NCBI GenBank assembly: GCA_014898425.1
Contig: RCSZ01000014.1
Coordinates: forward strand, 1,426,001 to 1,490,000
Direction: 5' to 3'
Source of the DNA: Botryotinia globosa
Taxonomy: Eukaryota > Ascomycota > Leotiomycetes > Helotiales > Sclerotiniaceae
Length of the DNA stretch: 64,000 nucleotides
Positions 26,610 to 37,705 of this stretch are shown piece by piece (the first letter of the stretch is position 1; each line of letters starts with the position of its first letter). The notes beneath the pieces are model-generated. The model was given only the letters and a program-made list of their open reading frames with translations. It was not told where the DNA came from and searched no databases. The translations under genes were made by a program, and so were the position numbers.

Positions 26610-26790
26610 AAAATAAAAAATAAAGAGAATTCTAAATTTAAGAATATATAGATACTAAAGAAAACTGTAATATCAAATGTATTAAAAAGATTATTTTTAG
26701 AATAAGGATAGTTAATAATCATTAGAAAATCTGAAGAATTTTAAAAGAAAGATTATAGAATTTTATAAAAGAAAACCTTTTGTTTTAGAT
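26610..26790 (+). pseudogene. Degenerate chromodomain at the integrase C-terminus
   Basis: One plus-strand frame reads KIKRILNLRIYRY, stop, RKL, stop, YQMY, stop, KDYF, then SLENLKNFKRKIIEFYKRKP. If the stops are former Gln and Trp codons (the expected RIP products), spacing matches a chromodomain: K-L-Q-Y-x-x-x-W-K-x-Y, then x-W-E-P-x-E-N-L and a final helix. This places the element among chromoviruses, the MAGGY-like clade common in fungi. Confidence 0.75.
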
Positions 26791-29160
26791 GGGATTATAG
26801 AAAAATAATTATATTGATTTTATTTTTATTTTTTTAAAAAGAAAAATCTAATAGAATTTGAAAGAATTATAATTAATTCTTATTTTATAAAATATATTAT
26901 GAATATTAGATTATAATTATTTGTTAATTGATAATTATAATTTAGATTTGATAATATAATTGCTTATCAAAAAAATTTCAAATTTGTTTAAGTCGAAAAT
27001 GAATATCGATTATATATTCTAAGATAAGGGATATGAAATAATTAACAAATATTAGGGTAGAGTTTATGATATAGATAAGAATATGTAGAGTAAATCTTAT
27101 TTTCAAATAAAATAAAATAAAAAAACTGCAATTTTCTTTTTAGTGTAATCAAATGAAAAAAATAAACCCTCGATTATTGTTGTTAACTTACGAATTTGAA
27201 GTTTTATTAAAAAAAAAACCATATTTTCTGATCGATATCATAATACAACAAATTACAAATAAAAAAACGAATTATTAAATAGCTTTTTTATTATAACTCA
27301 AACTATTATTATTATTTATTTAAAAACAAAAATCAATATAAAAATAAAATAATAAATATAATTAATCTAAATAAACTTGATATTATTTTAAAAATAAAAA
27401 CAGATCTAATTTTATTGTATATATTTTAAACTTAAATCGGAGTATGGGGAGAAGAAATCGAATATTTATTTGTTGTAAGTTTCAAAAAAAAAACAAGGAA
27501 TATTGAAAAAAAATAAAGCAAATAATTATTAAGATATATGGGAAAATATGGGTTTGATTTCAATTAAATTTTTAATCGAATAATTATAAATAAATATAAA
27601 TATTGGTAGTAATCCTTAATTTATTTGAATTTGGATATAAGGAATTTAATTAGAAGAATCAGGAAGATCAAAATATAGTAATAAGAATATTTCTAGAATA
27701 TAATCGAATAACAATTTATAAAATATATAAGGAGTATATCAAATATCAAGGATTTATTTTATTAATTTTTAATAAATTAGAAGGATTTATAAAAATTATT
27801 TAAATTAAATAATAATAAGAGTAATTATTAGATAAAGGTAATATTGAGATAGAACTTAGAAATAATTTAGAATTACTTTGTAAAACCAATAATAATTATA
27901 TTTATAATATTATAGAAAATTAGGAGATAGATAATATTATATTGGAGGATTAGGGTATAACTATAAAAAGAAACAATCTAAATTATTAATATTTGAATAA
28001 CAAATTTAAATGATTTGTATTGAAATTTGTAGAAGAATTAATTGAAAATAATATTAAGTATTTTTATAGTAGAATTAATAATTTATGCTAATTAATATAA
28101 TAATGTAATGAAAAAACAGAGTAAGATTTTTTATAATAAATTTTTTATTAATAGAATATTGTATATAGATTTGATTTAAAATTAAGCAAATTAAAAAGAA
28201 TTAGTAGTAATATAAATATAATCTATAGATATTTATAGATAGATTTGTATATATAAAAGGAAAGAAAATTAGTAAAGTAAATAAAGAAAATTCCAGAAAC
28301 TATAGGCTTTAAATTATATTATAAAGATTTATAATAAGAAGCCTTGATCTTTATTAAGATCTGTTTAGATAAAATAGTTCTGTATATAAATTTTATTAAT
28401 AAATTATAGAAATTTATATAGAATAATTTGATGATTATAAATAATCTATTTATTTATAGAGATTATATATAGAAAGTATTAATAAATTATAATGCAAATA
28501 ATATAAACTTTTGTAGAGTAATTAATATAAAGATTATAATATAATTAGCTCGGAATTGTTTATACAATTAATATCAATTGTAGAATATAGTTTAATTAAA
28601 TAAAAAAGTTATATACTATTTATTAGAAAAGGAGAAGGGTTTTGAATCAATCGAATCTTTTTAAACTTATATTATAATATTCAGCTTATTGTTACAAAAT
28701 AATAAATATAATATTAATATATTAATTATTCAATCAAAAAACCAAATCTTAAATAATATCAATAGAAATGAAGATTATTATCTAATAAAAAAAAGAATTT
28801 ATTATTATTATTATTAAGAATCAATAATACAAAGTTTAATATTAAATGAACTTTAAATAATGATTAGAAAAAACCTAAACAATATATAGAGTCCTTTCCC
28901 AACCAATTAACGAATTTCTTTTGTTTTATTTACAATCAAATCTTGGTTTTCATTGAATAATTATTAATATAATAATATCGATAATAGCAAATTCACAATT
29001 ATTATAAATAATAAAGGCAATTTGGAATATAAAGTATTATAATTATAGTAACAATTTAGAATCTGATTAATAAGGTTTTTCGTAATCCTTTTTCTTTTTT
29101 AATATTAATTTTCCATTGTTAATGAAATGATTAGGGGCTCATTTACAAAACAGGGGTGAT

Positions 29161-29321
29161 TATAAGGATATATAGATTTTTTTTATATATAACCAGCTAT
29201 ACTAGCCATTTTAATTAATCCTTTCAAATATAAATTGGAAGCCTCGCTTCCAATTTCCTCTTAGATCTTTATCAATAACTAAACCATTAAAACAACTCCT
29301 TTCTAGTTTACAGTCCTTACA
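29161..29321 (+). repeat. 3' LTR of the chromovirus (161 bp)
   Basis: Begins TATAAGGATATATAG where the 5' copy has TGTGAGGGCGCACAG; over the first 36 bases all mismatches are G to A or C to T. Ends CAGTCCTTACA and is followed by TTTAT. Just upstream is a purine-rich stretch with AAAACAGGGGTGAT that may be the former polypurine tract. Confidence 0.9.
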
Positions 29322-29448
29322 TTTATACTACTCTTAACTCACTATATACTATATCTCTATATTTATTCATTTTTTTGATTTTTTTTTTGAATTTCTATAT
29401 AGATTTAGATTTGAAATTTTCAAAAAAATATACAATCTTCTTTTAATA

Positions 29449-29730
29449 ATTATTATTAAAAAGCTATTAAAGATTTTATAAAATTTTAAATTTATATATG
29501 ATTTATATGTAAATTAAAAATCGATATTTTAAAGCTCTAAAAATCGATTCAAAAAAATTCTAAAATTCTAAAAATTTTAATATAAACTTAGAATAGCTTA
29601 AATAATATAAATCTAAATTTTTATTAAATTATATTCAATATTAATAGAGATATTGATAGGCCAAAAAAGTGATTTTTGATGTAAAAGGGTAGCCCGAAAC
29701 AGGGGTGGCCCGAAAGTAGGGTGGTCGACT
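29449..29730 (-). repeat. Right terminal inverted repeat of the Tc1/mariner-like element
   Basis: Inverted partner of the left repeat. Contains GGTAGCCCGAAACAGGGGTGG-type paired motifs in the last 50 bases and ends GTCGACT directly before the TA duplication. Confidence 0.8.
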
Positions 29731-29732
29731 TA

Positions 29733-30454
29733 GGGATTTTTAATTTTTAAAATATATAATTATATTAATCATATTCTAAAATAAGATTAATATATATTAA
29801 ATATTTGAAATTGTTTTCATAATTTGAAAAATAAATTATTAGATATTGAATATAAAGATTATATAAAAGATAAGAATGTTATATATAAAACAAGAATATT
29901 AAGCATAATGTATCCGAAGTTGTCTCAACAGTCCACTATTATAGTAATCTTACAAAAAATTGTCCCGGAGGTTTTGACCGAGAATTGGGTTATCAATTCT
30001 TCGAGGTGTTTTCGATTGAACACGAGCAAAATCGCGTCGAGACACTGAATCGCGTACATAAAAAGCGCACGGATGATCTGAGGATTTTTTTAACCTTGTT
30101 GGACGTGACATCGAGTGTGGAAGAAAGTGAATATGATGAGGCATTCACTCACACGATCGAGTCGGGTCAAGAGATCTGTATAGGGGTGGCATGGCATGAG
30201 TTGATTCGCTATTCACTATCTGTTTTATTCTGCTTGAGTTTGTATTCTCTTTCATATCGAATGTATCGAATGTAGATTTTTTCTCGATAACATATCAAAC
30301 AACACTTAGGGAAGCAGGCATACTTATTGACTGAACAAATGAGTATATAAAGACCATTTTGATTCATTCCATATCCATAACTCCAAACAAATGCTATTTG
30401 ATAAGTCATTACTCTTCCTCATCTCCTTATTTAATCATGCTACTCAAGATCCGT
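29733..30454. other. Intergenic region downstream of Rrp12
   Basis: AT-rich up to about 29860, then normal composition. Open frames on both strands at 29824-30275 are short and unrecognised. The part near 30300-30454 should be the Rrp12 3' untranslated region (minus strand). Confidence 0.45.
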
Positions 30455-33400
30455 TTATCTCCTTGGATGACCATTTCCCCTTCCTCTACCCCTAGGACTC
30501 TTCATAACCCTTCCACTACGATCTCCACCACCCCCACCTGATCTCTTCTCTTCACCCAAACCTCTCCTCCCAGCATTGAAGCCTCCTCTGCCACCACCTC
30601 TGCCACCCCGTCCTCTATCACCTCCTCTTCCGCCCCTTCCCCTCTCCCTATCCCCACCAATGCTCTTCTTAACAGCCTTCACTTCATCCTCATCAACATC
30701 CATCTCATCATCCTCATCCTGTCCCTTTCTGTTACTGAACTTAAGTCTTCCACCTCGACCCTTCTTCGGCGCATCTCTACCCTTCAATGCATGAACATAA
30801 GCGCCCACACCACCATCTTCCTCTGCTGGAGTATCGATAACCATTTGATCATCATCATCACTATCGTTACCTCCGAGCAACAACTTTCCGTCCAAGTCCA
30901 CTTTTGCCTTTGTTCTCGTGATCGTTCGCGCTTTTACAGGTTTGGTGGTTGAAATGCTACCAAGTGCTTTGCGGTCAAGCAAATCAAGTGGCTCATCATC
31001 ATCTTCCACGATATATTGGTTCCCGCCAGCAGCCTTCTTACCGCCCTTCTTTCTTGATTTGCCGAGGACTTCATCATCTGAAACATCAGAGCCAGAAGAT
31101 TCCGAATCACTTCCGTGAAGAGCCTCATCATATTCATTCTCGAATCTGTTTCTTCTCTTTCCACCAGTTTCCTCCTCGTCACTATCTTCGCCCGCTTCCT
31201 TGGCGGCATCCTTATTCCTCTTCCTTCTCTCACGAGTCTTGCGGATATTGGTAATGAGCTTTTTGTCTTCTTCTGGACAATACTTGTTGACAATCTCAAC
31301 ACCAAAACGACGAATCATACGTTCGAGAATGTGCTTAACCTTTGCCTTGAAATGAGCTTTATGCTCATGACTCCAGACCATGAGATTAGGAATGAGACTT
31401 TCAAGACGTGGAAGCACAAGAGAAGAAGGCAGAGAAATGACACAGACTTTGACAAAGCCAAGGACACTGCGGACAATTTCACGATTGTTTGATGTGAGAA
31501 AAAGGTCCATAGTTTGGACGAGATCGCTAACAGTTTCAGGGGATAGAGATTCACGGAAGTTGTAGAGGATACGGGTGAGAGCAGTTATAGAAGCAGATAC
31601 CATGTGAGGTGTGCTACCAGCAAGACCAGCACTGACCATGGTGAAGTATTCCTCGAGGGTTGCAGTTACAGATGGTGCATCGTCGGGCATGTGAGATACC
31701 TTGCTATTGTCGATAATGGCGCCAGAGGATGAAGCAATCTTCTCTCCCATCAGAATGAGGAGATCAAAAGCTGTAGTTCGAGCACGCTCATTTGTCTCCT
31801 TGCATGAGATGACGACCTCGGATAAGATTGCTGGGATGAAGTGAAGAGAGTCGGCAGGGAGGAAAGGAATAAGGACGGAAATAGCAGCAAGACGATCACG
31901 CTTTGCTGGTGTGGATACCTTCTCGGAACTGTTCAAAAGGAGCTCCTGAAGATCAGTGCTACGTTCTTGTAATGCGGCATTTCCAGTCTCCGACTCAGCA
32001 AGACGAGGAATGAGCTTATAAGCCTTCTTCTGAAGTTGAGGGTCGTCATCCTTGACAATGATAAGAGCTGCCATATTGAAAAGAGTGCTGAAACTATCTC
32101 TTGGTAAGTAGATGGAGATTGTAATGACCAAATCCATAAGACTGTGACTCGTGGGTGGCATCTTGTTAGCCGCATTTTGTTGTCTTTGCTTTTGCTTCTC
32201 TGCTTGAGTTTGGGCACCAGCTTCAGCGAGCGATGTTCCTAATGCCTGACTAACCCGTTCGAATGTCTCCATAAGCTCTTGGGTAGGGGTGATGCTAAGA
32301 AATGCGTTGATACATTGCAAAATGAAACCTCTGTATTGTGGTAATGTCTCATTGTAGACGTTGAACAAAACAGAAAGCATATTGCTGGCGAAAGTGGCTA
32401 AGTGCTCAATGTTCTTTTGCGCAACGGCCTTTGAAACACGGCTCTGCAGGAGTAAGTCTTCCTCTCCTTCGATGGCGATAATTGCTTGGTTAGACTCAAT
32501 CAAAGTTTGGAGAGCTTTGCAAATATCTGAGCGTAGATCAACTTGTCCATATAAAATGTTGACGAGTATTTCCGCGAATTTAATATCAAAAGATTCAGTA
32601 AGATCCAATGGCAAATCGCAATAACCAGGAAGAACAGCCCATATCTGTTTGACAATAGTTTCGAAGATCTTGATATCCATTGTCTTTTCAGCAGCTCCGT
32701 GATCACTAACTCTTTGTAGCATTGCTTGGCTCAATGGCTCGAGTTCGGTTCGGAAATGTTGAAGATTCGTGTTACTGACATAGTCTCGTAGAATGGGCAA
32801 CATCCAGGCGCGTCCAGGTTGTCCAGCTACTGGTTTGATGAGGTTAAGAGGTAAAATGCTAAGAACTCTCTCTGGACCCATAGCTCTGATAGCTTTTCCA
32901 AGGATTTCATCCGCTTCCTTTTTGCCAGCGAAAGACTCGCTACCTCTGAGCTCGCCAATTGCGCGAACGACTTCGGATAAAATTGGGTCTGCTCTCCATC
33001 TCAAAGCGTCAAACATGGAACCCATGACATTGAAAGTTTCCATCCAAGCAGCTTGATATTTAACACTCAAGAGATCAATTGCACACTTTGCCAACTTCTC
33101 GAGGACTTTCTCATCAAAAATCGAAGGCTCTGCAATAACTGAATCTGGGACACAATTTGCCATTAAAGAAATCAAACATTCAGATGCAGATACGCGAATA
33201 CTGTGTGATGAAGATGACATAAATCCAGAGATCATTGTGAAAAGTTCGGGTAATTTTGCAAATGTCTCCTCTGGCTCCAATTGAGCAGAAACATCATAAC
33301 CCCGTGATAACACAGCAATCCAAGGAGGTAAAAGTTGAGAATCGTTTTGAGAAGGTCTCAATTCAGAGATCACTTCTAAAAGTCGAGGTAACTTCGAGGT

Positions 33401-34316
33401 CGCGGTTTCGTTTGCCATACCCTCAAATATCATCTCGAATACTTCGAACGAAGTCATCGCCAAATATTCATTGCTCGATTTCGAAATATTCAACAAGACT
33501 TCGCACAATGCCTCAATCTTCTTGCTTGGCCATCCCCCAGATGCTCCTGCAACAGTCTTAACTAATTGTAATGCGTGAATCAAAGCTGGTTCATGTTCTG
33601 CAGTTGCGCTGGCCTTTCTCTGTTTCCTAGCTTGATGCGATTGGGCCGCCAAATCACTCAAACTTCTCAAAGCAGTTTCCGCACACATATCCGCCGCAGG
33701 ATGATCGAGAGAAGGGCTGGGTGGAGGGTTCTTCAAAATATTTGCCAAAGCTTCTTGCGCACGCTTTCGAATCTTAGGTCTGTGATCCACGGCGAAATTT
33801 AATAATCCAGCAATCGCCCTTCTGGGCCCAATTGCCATGACTTCCAATTCCCATGCCGTGGAATCTTGTGCGAGTAATAATGATTCGAGACATCCTATCG
33901 AAGGCCTGAGGAGAGGGGCATCTGCTTCTGGTAATATAAGGGCGGGACCGAGATTTGTGAGAATTTGAGTAAATTTGGATCGGAGAAGTGGTTGCGGGGC
34001 AAAAGGTGTAATGATGTCGAGTAAATATACAACCGAAGTTGTTAAATCTTTATTAACTTCTCCATCTTGAGGACAAGCCTGTCTTAAGAGTGCCAATAAT
34101 GCGGCGAAATATCCAGTTGGAGTGGCTTCTGTTTTTTGATCTTTAAGTGTATCTTCAACAGCAGACAATACAATTGCAGTCTAGACGTTGATATCAGTCA
34201 GTAAACTTGACAATATCACCAGAGGCATTTCCAGAATTGCAATTCTTCAGACATACCTGCTTTTGATTTTGAAGCTTCGGCGAGCGTATCTTGTCGAGCT
34301 TTTCCTGTAAAGACAT
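30455..34316 (-). CDS. rrp12: Ribosomal RNA-processing protein Rrp12 (two exons, 1261 aa)
   Basis: HEAT-repeat protein needed for maturation and nuclear export of pre-40S and pre-60S particles. Exon 1 is 34316-34257 (20 codons, MSLQEKLDKIRSPKLQNQKQ) and exon 2 is 34180-30455. The 76-base intron (GTATGT...TCTAG) joins them in frame at NQKQ-TAIVLSAVED, matching the usual family N-terminus. Residues about 30-950 are helical repeats, with GPRRAIAGLLNF, RKRAQEALANIL and KRDRLAAISVLIPFLP as examples. The C-terminal 300 residues are charged (acidic runs, KRRNRFENEYDEAL) and finish with an Arg/Gly-rich tail (GRGGRGGDRGRGGRGGG). The RGG tail looks like a nucleolar RNA-binding tail and is more extended than I expect for the family. 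No other gene overlaps convincingly. Confidence 0.96.
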
Positions 34317-35043
34317 TGTGAAAGACCTTTCGTAATTACTCTTTGCGCCTTCACTGCCGCAATAAAAAATCGAAAAATGCTTCTGATAAAAAAAAGTTTC
34401 TGATAATCGATAGCGATCAGACCAAAAGTGTAATGTAAGGCTTACCGTAGCTAGCGAATAGCGAATAGCGACAGAGATAGAGATGGCATCCACTTTAAGA
34501 GGAGCTAATACTAAGAGGGCTTAGTGGTAAGCAAAGTAAGCAAAGCTGGGGTCATTCAAACTGTTGATTGGTTCTTCCTCCTTTCACGTCCGTCCCATCC
34601 CCCCTCGAAAAGATGTAGTGGAGCTTCTTTTGAGTGAAAGGGTACTGTAGGTACTTCCAGGTATCTCGAGGACGGGTCTCCATTAATATTAATATTTCCA
34701 TTAAAAACCATCTGGCCTCATCATCCCGCAAATTGGAGAGCTTCATGATAAACGATTCATAGATTCGGTGATATTCATTTACGATCTTTGTAAATTCACC
34801 ATTTCATATCATCATATATATCTCGTCTTTCCTTTCCTCAAATTCAATCTTTAAATTGATCAGCTCTCTCGCGAAAAGTGTTATCGCGGCGCATTCAATT
34901 AGCTATTGCCAATCAGCGCAGATCTCCAGCCTAATCGCAGAAAGTTTCCTAATCAGAAACCTGCTTATATAGTCTCTCGATCCCCCTCAATTCTGACAGC
35001 TTTCACCCCTCCTCAATCATCCATTCCATAACAGATCGTCGAA
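34317..35043. promoter_or_regulatory. Divergent promoter region of Rrp12 and the 35044 gene
   Basis: Intergenic spacer of about 730 bases between two divergent starts. TTATATAG at 34965-34972, 72 bases before the 35044 ATG, is a candidate TATA box, followed by a CT-rich leader. No coding frame is credible here. Confidence 0.45.
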
Positions 35044-35900
35044 ATGCGCATTCCTACCGTTTCTGTCCTTGCCCTCCCCCTCCTGGTTGCGGCCCAAGAA
35101 TCTCCTCTCGACCAAGCTAGAGCTCAAGCTCAATACTGGTTCGGCAAACTTCAATCCTATATCCCCTCTCCAGCCTCCGAATCTCCCCTCGAAGCCGCAA
35201 CTGCCAAAGTAGGTGAAGCAAAAATCCACCATCTTACCCTCGATACCTGGCAAGAAACTATCCGCGGAAGCGTCACTCCCGAGTCGTCGCTCCCACAAGA
35301 ATGGTGGGTTCTAGCTACTGGCGGAAACAAAACCTGTTTTGGTCTTTGCGGCAAAATCGAAAAGGGCTTCAATGAATCCGCTGCCCTTTTCGCTGTCGAC
35401 CCCACAGCTCCTCACATGGCAATGTTGAATTGCGACGAACAGCCCGTTCTTTGCAATTCGTGGGGCGCAGGACCACCACACTTGTGGACTATGGAAGTCG
35501 GAGCTCCAGGATCCCCAGTTCCTATCATCACAGTTCCATTGAACACTACTTCCACAACCGTCACTACATTCACGGATTTGCACTCTAGTAAATCGTACAA
35601 GAAGAAGGCACCTTATGAGGGTTGGTTCCACCCTTTTGATGGTGAACTTGCGCAATACGGTGCCGCAGTTCCCGTTGGATACGTAATTTGGTTCTTCGGA
35701 GTCGTTCCCAGTTGGATGTTCATGATTGGTATTTCTTTCTTTAGCAGAACCATCATGTAAGTTTCCTCTCACTTTTGCATTCTAAGCATCCCGCTAATAA
35801 AAATTCTAGGAGCAAGCGAACTCTCGGTCCACAAGGACCTGCAGCAGCAGCTGGAGCTCGCCCACGCGCTGCTCCAGCTGGAGATGGAGTTACCTACTAA
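35044..35900 (+). CDS. ER thioredoxin-like single-pass membrane protein (two exons, 267 aa)
   Basis: Exons are 35044-35756 and 35810-35900; the 53-base intron (GTAAGT...TCTAG) is in frame at SRTI-M-SKRTL. Residues 1-18 (MRIPTVSVLALPLLVAAQ) are a signal peptide. The lumenal part has a thioredoxin-like look: EWWVLATGG as the first strand, then NKTCFGLCGK where the CxxC helix would be, then LNCDEQPVLCNSWGAGPPHLW, resembling the second strand and cis-Pro loop. The spacing CFGLC is not a standard CxxC, so redox activity is uncertain. N-glycosylation sequons are NKT, NES and NTT. A membrane segment follows (VPVGYVIWFFGVVPSWMFMIG), then a short basic tail SKRTLGPQGP ending in Ala/Pro-rich sequence. 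I do not recognise a named family; ER membrane location is inferred from topology. Confidence 0.8.
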
Positions 35901-36409
35901 GAAACGTTTGCCATGATTATAAATTTGGGGAAGACTGCAGTGGGGGATCTAATTCCCACATACTATACATGTTTTCAAAGCGACGGGTGGCCGGAATGCA
36001 ATTTACGTAGCTTATGTAAACAAATTTAATGAATGGAGAAATGGGTATCATAATTGTCAAACCTTACGCCTTGCCAAATCCTTGCCGTGTCTACTGTGCC
36101 TGTGAATGACGCTCCGGCCCTCTGGGAGCCAGACTCTAAGGAAGGGGTATATAGATCGCAACGTCCAAAGTGTGTCCACCTATATATCTTCACTCTTGGT
36201 AGTGATGCATCACTGCGAACTTTGCGCCGGTGTGAACGCACTTGGCTGTTTGATACCGAATCCTCAATCCTAATGCGCCAGCCTTGTGTCTCGTCGCTGG
36301 TCGTCCTAAAACGCTGCAAACTTTCATTACCCTCATTGACCATATCGCCTTGTATTTCCCCTCCAGAACTTTTCACTGGTAATATCTATCCATGTCCCAT
36401 TTATACCAA
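35901..36409. other. Intergenic region between convergent genes
   Basis: Lies between the 3' ends of the 35044 gene and nkp2. Overlapping frames on both strands (36026-36671) are shadows of nkp2 or non-coding. Nothing else is seen. Confidence 0.45.
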
Positions 36410-37089
36410 TCACTTTCCGCCTGCTATCGCAGCAGCCTCCTCGACTCTCTCCAAACCTTCCAAAACTTGTCCCCTTATCCCCGGATTCGCGAGCCGTCCA
36501 TACCTAAGATCACTCAATCCCCCGACTGTATTCTTCATCTCGTTTAATAATTCTTCCGTTTCCGCATCTAGTCGCGCGATTTCGTCTTCGAGGTCTTCGA
36601 TTGCTGCTTCGAGGGGAGGGAGGATGGAATGGAGGGAGTGGGGATGGGAAGATGGGAGGTTGGATATTTGAACTGAGTTGGAAAGCTGGGGTTGTGTTAG
36701 CTGCGTTAATTGTATTTGGCTGGAGGCAGATGGGCAGGTAGAGGGGATGGCAATCGCTTAAGAGATAGAAAAGAGAAAATAAAACAACTAACAGCTCGTT
36801 CTACCCCCACCTCATCATCCTCTATAACTCTCTCATCTCCTCTCCTCCTCCTCACAACAGCTCTCTCCATCGCACTTCCTCTTCGTACTTCTCGCTCGAT
36901 TGCTGTGGAGACATTGTCAATTATTTGTGCGCGCTGATGCTGGAGGTCTCGGTAGAGAGTTCGGATAGCAGGAGATGATTGGACAGCGCGCGGGAAGAGG
37001 AGAGTGAAGGAGGCGAGGGAGATGATCTGGGGGAGGGAGGACGGAGGAAGGAGGAAGGTGGTGAGGATTTTTTGTTCGGTGGGTGGCAT
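36410..37089 (-). CDS. nkp2: Kinetochore subunit Nkp2/Cnl2 (two exons, 195 aa)
   Basis: Nkp2 (Cnl2 in fission yeast) is a small coiled-coil subunit of the Ctf19/CCAN inner kinetochore. Exon 1 is 37089-36793, starting MPPTEQKILTTFLLPPSSL and containing RTLYRDLQHQRAQIIDNVS, both strong family marks. Exon 2 is 36700-36410 and carries the coiled coil AAIEDLEDEIARLDAETEEL and VGGLSDLRYGRLANPGIR, again diagnostic. The 92-base intron (GTTAGT...CGCAG) is phase 0. A second acceptor 15 bases further (CCCAG, exon starting 36685) would also keep the frame and remove LTQPQ, so the junction is uncertain by five residues. Nuclear. Divergent from eaf3, sharing about 600 bases of upstream sequence. Confidence 0.9.
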
Positions 37090-37705
37090 TGCGATGATTG
37101 GGAGATTGAGGAGAGTTGAAATATCGTGTTTCTAGTGGCAGATTTCAGAGAGTTGATCTGGACTTTGGTAGAATTCAATTGAGGGTCAAGGGGTAAGAAG
37201 CATTGATGTATTGTTGCAATGGAAATGGCCAGAGAGCTCGGGATTAGGAAAGGAAACAGACGAAAATGAGGTTATACTCAAAGACTCAAATCCTCAGAAA
37301 ACTAAACTCTTCTGGAAGGATATCACTTAGGAACATGGATAAATTATTGAACCCTCACACATCATACAATAAACCTGGGGTACATTAATTAAAAACACGC
37401 GTGACACGTAAGACTTAGATTTTTGTCAAAGACGCGCTTGCTTTGCTGCTTCTCGGTTCACCAGGTTGTCTTATAAGATGCAGACAGAAATGGAAACGGA
37501 TTTTCTAATCTTATCCAACTCCCTTTCTTCAACAACATAATCATCATTTGCACACGACAATCTTCTAATCCCCAATAACTTCACTTCCAAACTTTGGTAG
37601 TATTTAGATATAGCTTTGCTGTCATATCTTATACCTCATTAGCATTACAACCCAAACACTTTATCGAATACTTTTTACATTCATCAAAATCCCTCATTAG
37701 AAATC
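37090..37705. promoter_or_regulatory. Divergent promoter region of nkp2 and eaf3
   Basis: About 615 bases between two divergent starts. The eaf3 side (37500-37705) is rich in CA and TC, like an untranslated leader. The sequence around 37385-37420 has aaacacgcgtgacacg, which contains an ACGCGT core (MCB-like); this is only a sequence match. Confidence 0.35.

Noticed and set aside
31115..31492. 125-codon plus-strand frame inside rrp12
   Set aside because: Antisense to a conserved coding exon; no independent signals.
36054..36671. 205-codon plus-strand frame downstream of the thioredoxin-like gene
   Set aside because: Overlaps the second nkp2 exon on the opposite strand, which has clear family motifs; this frame has none.
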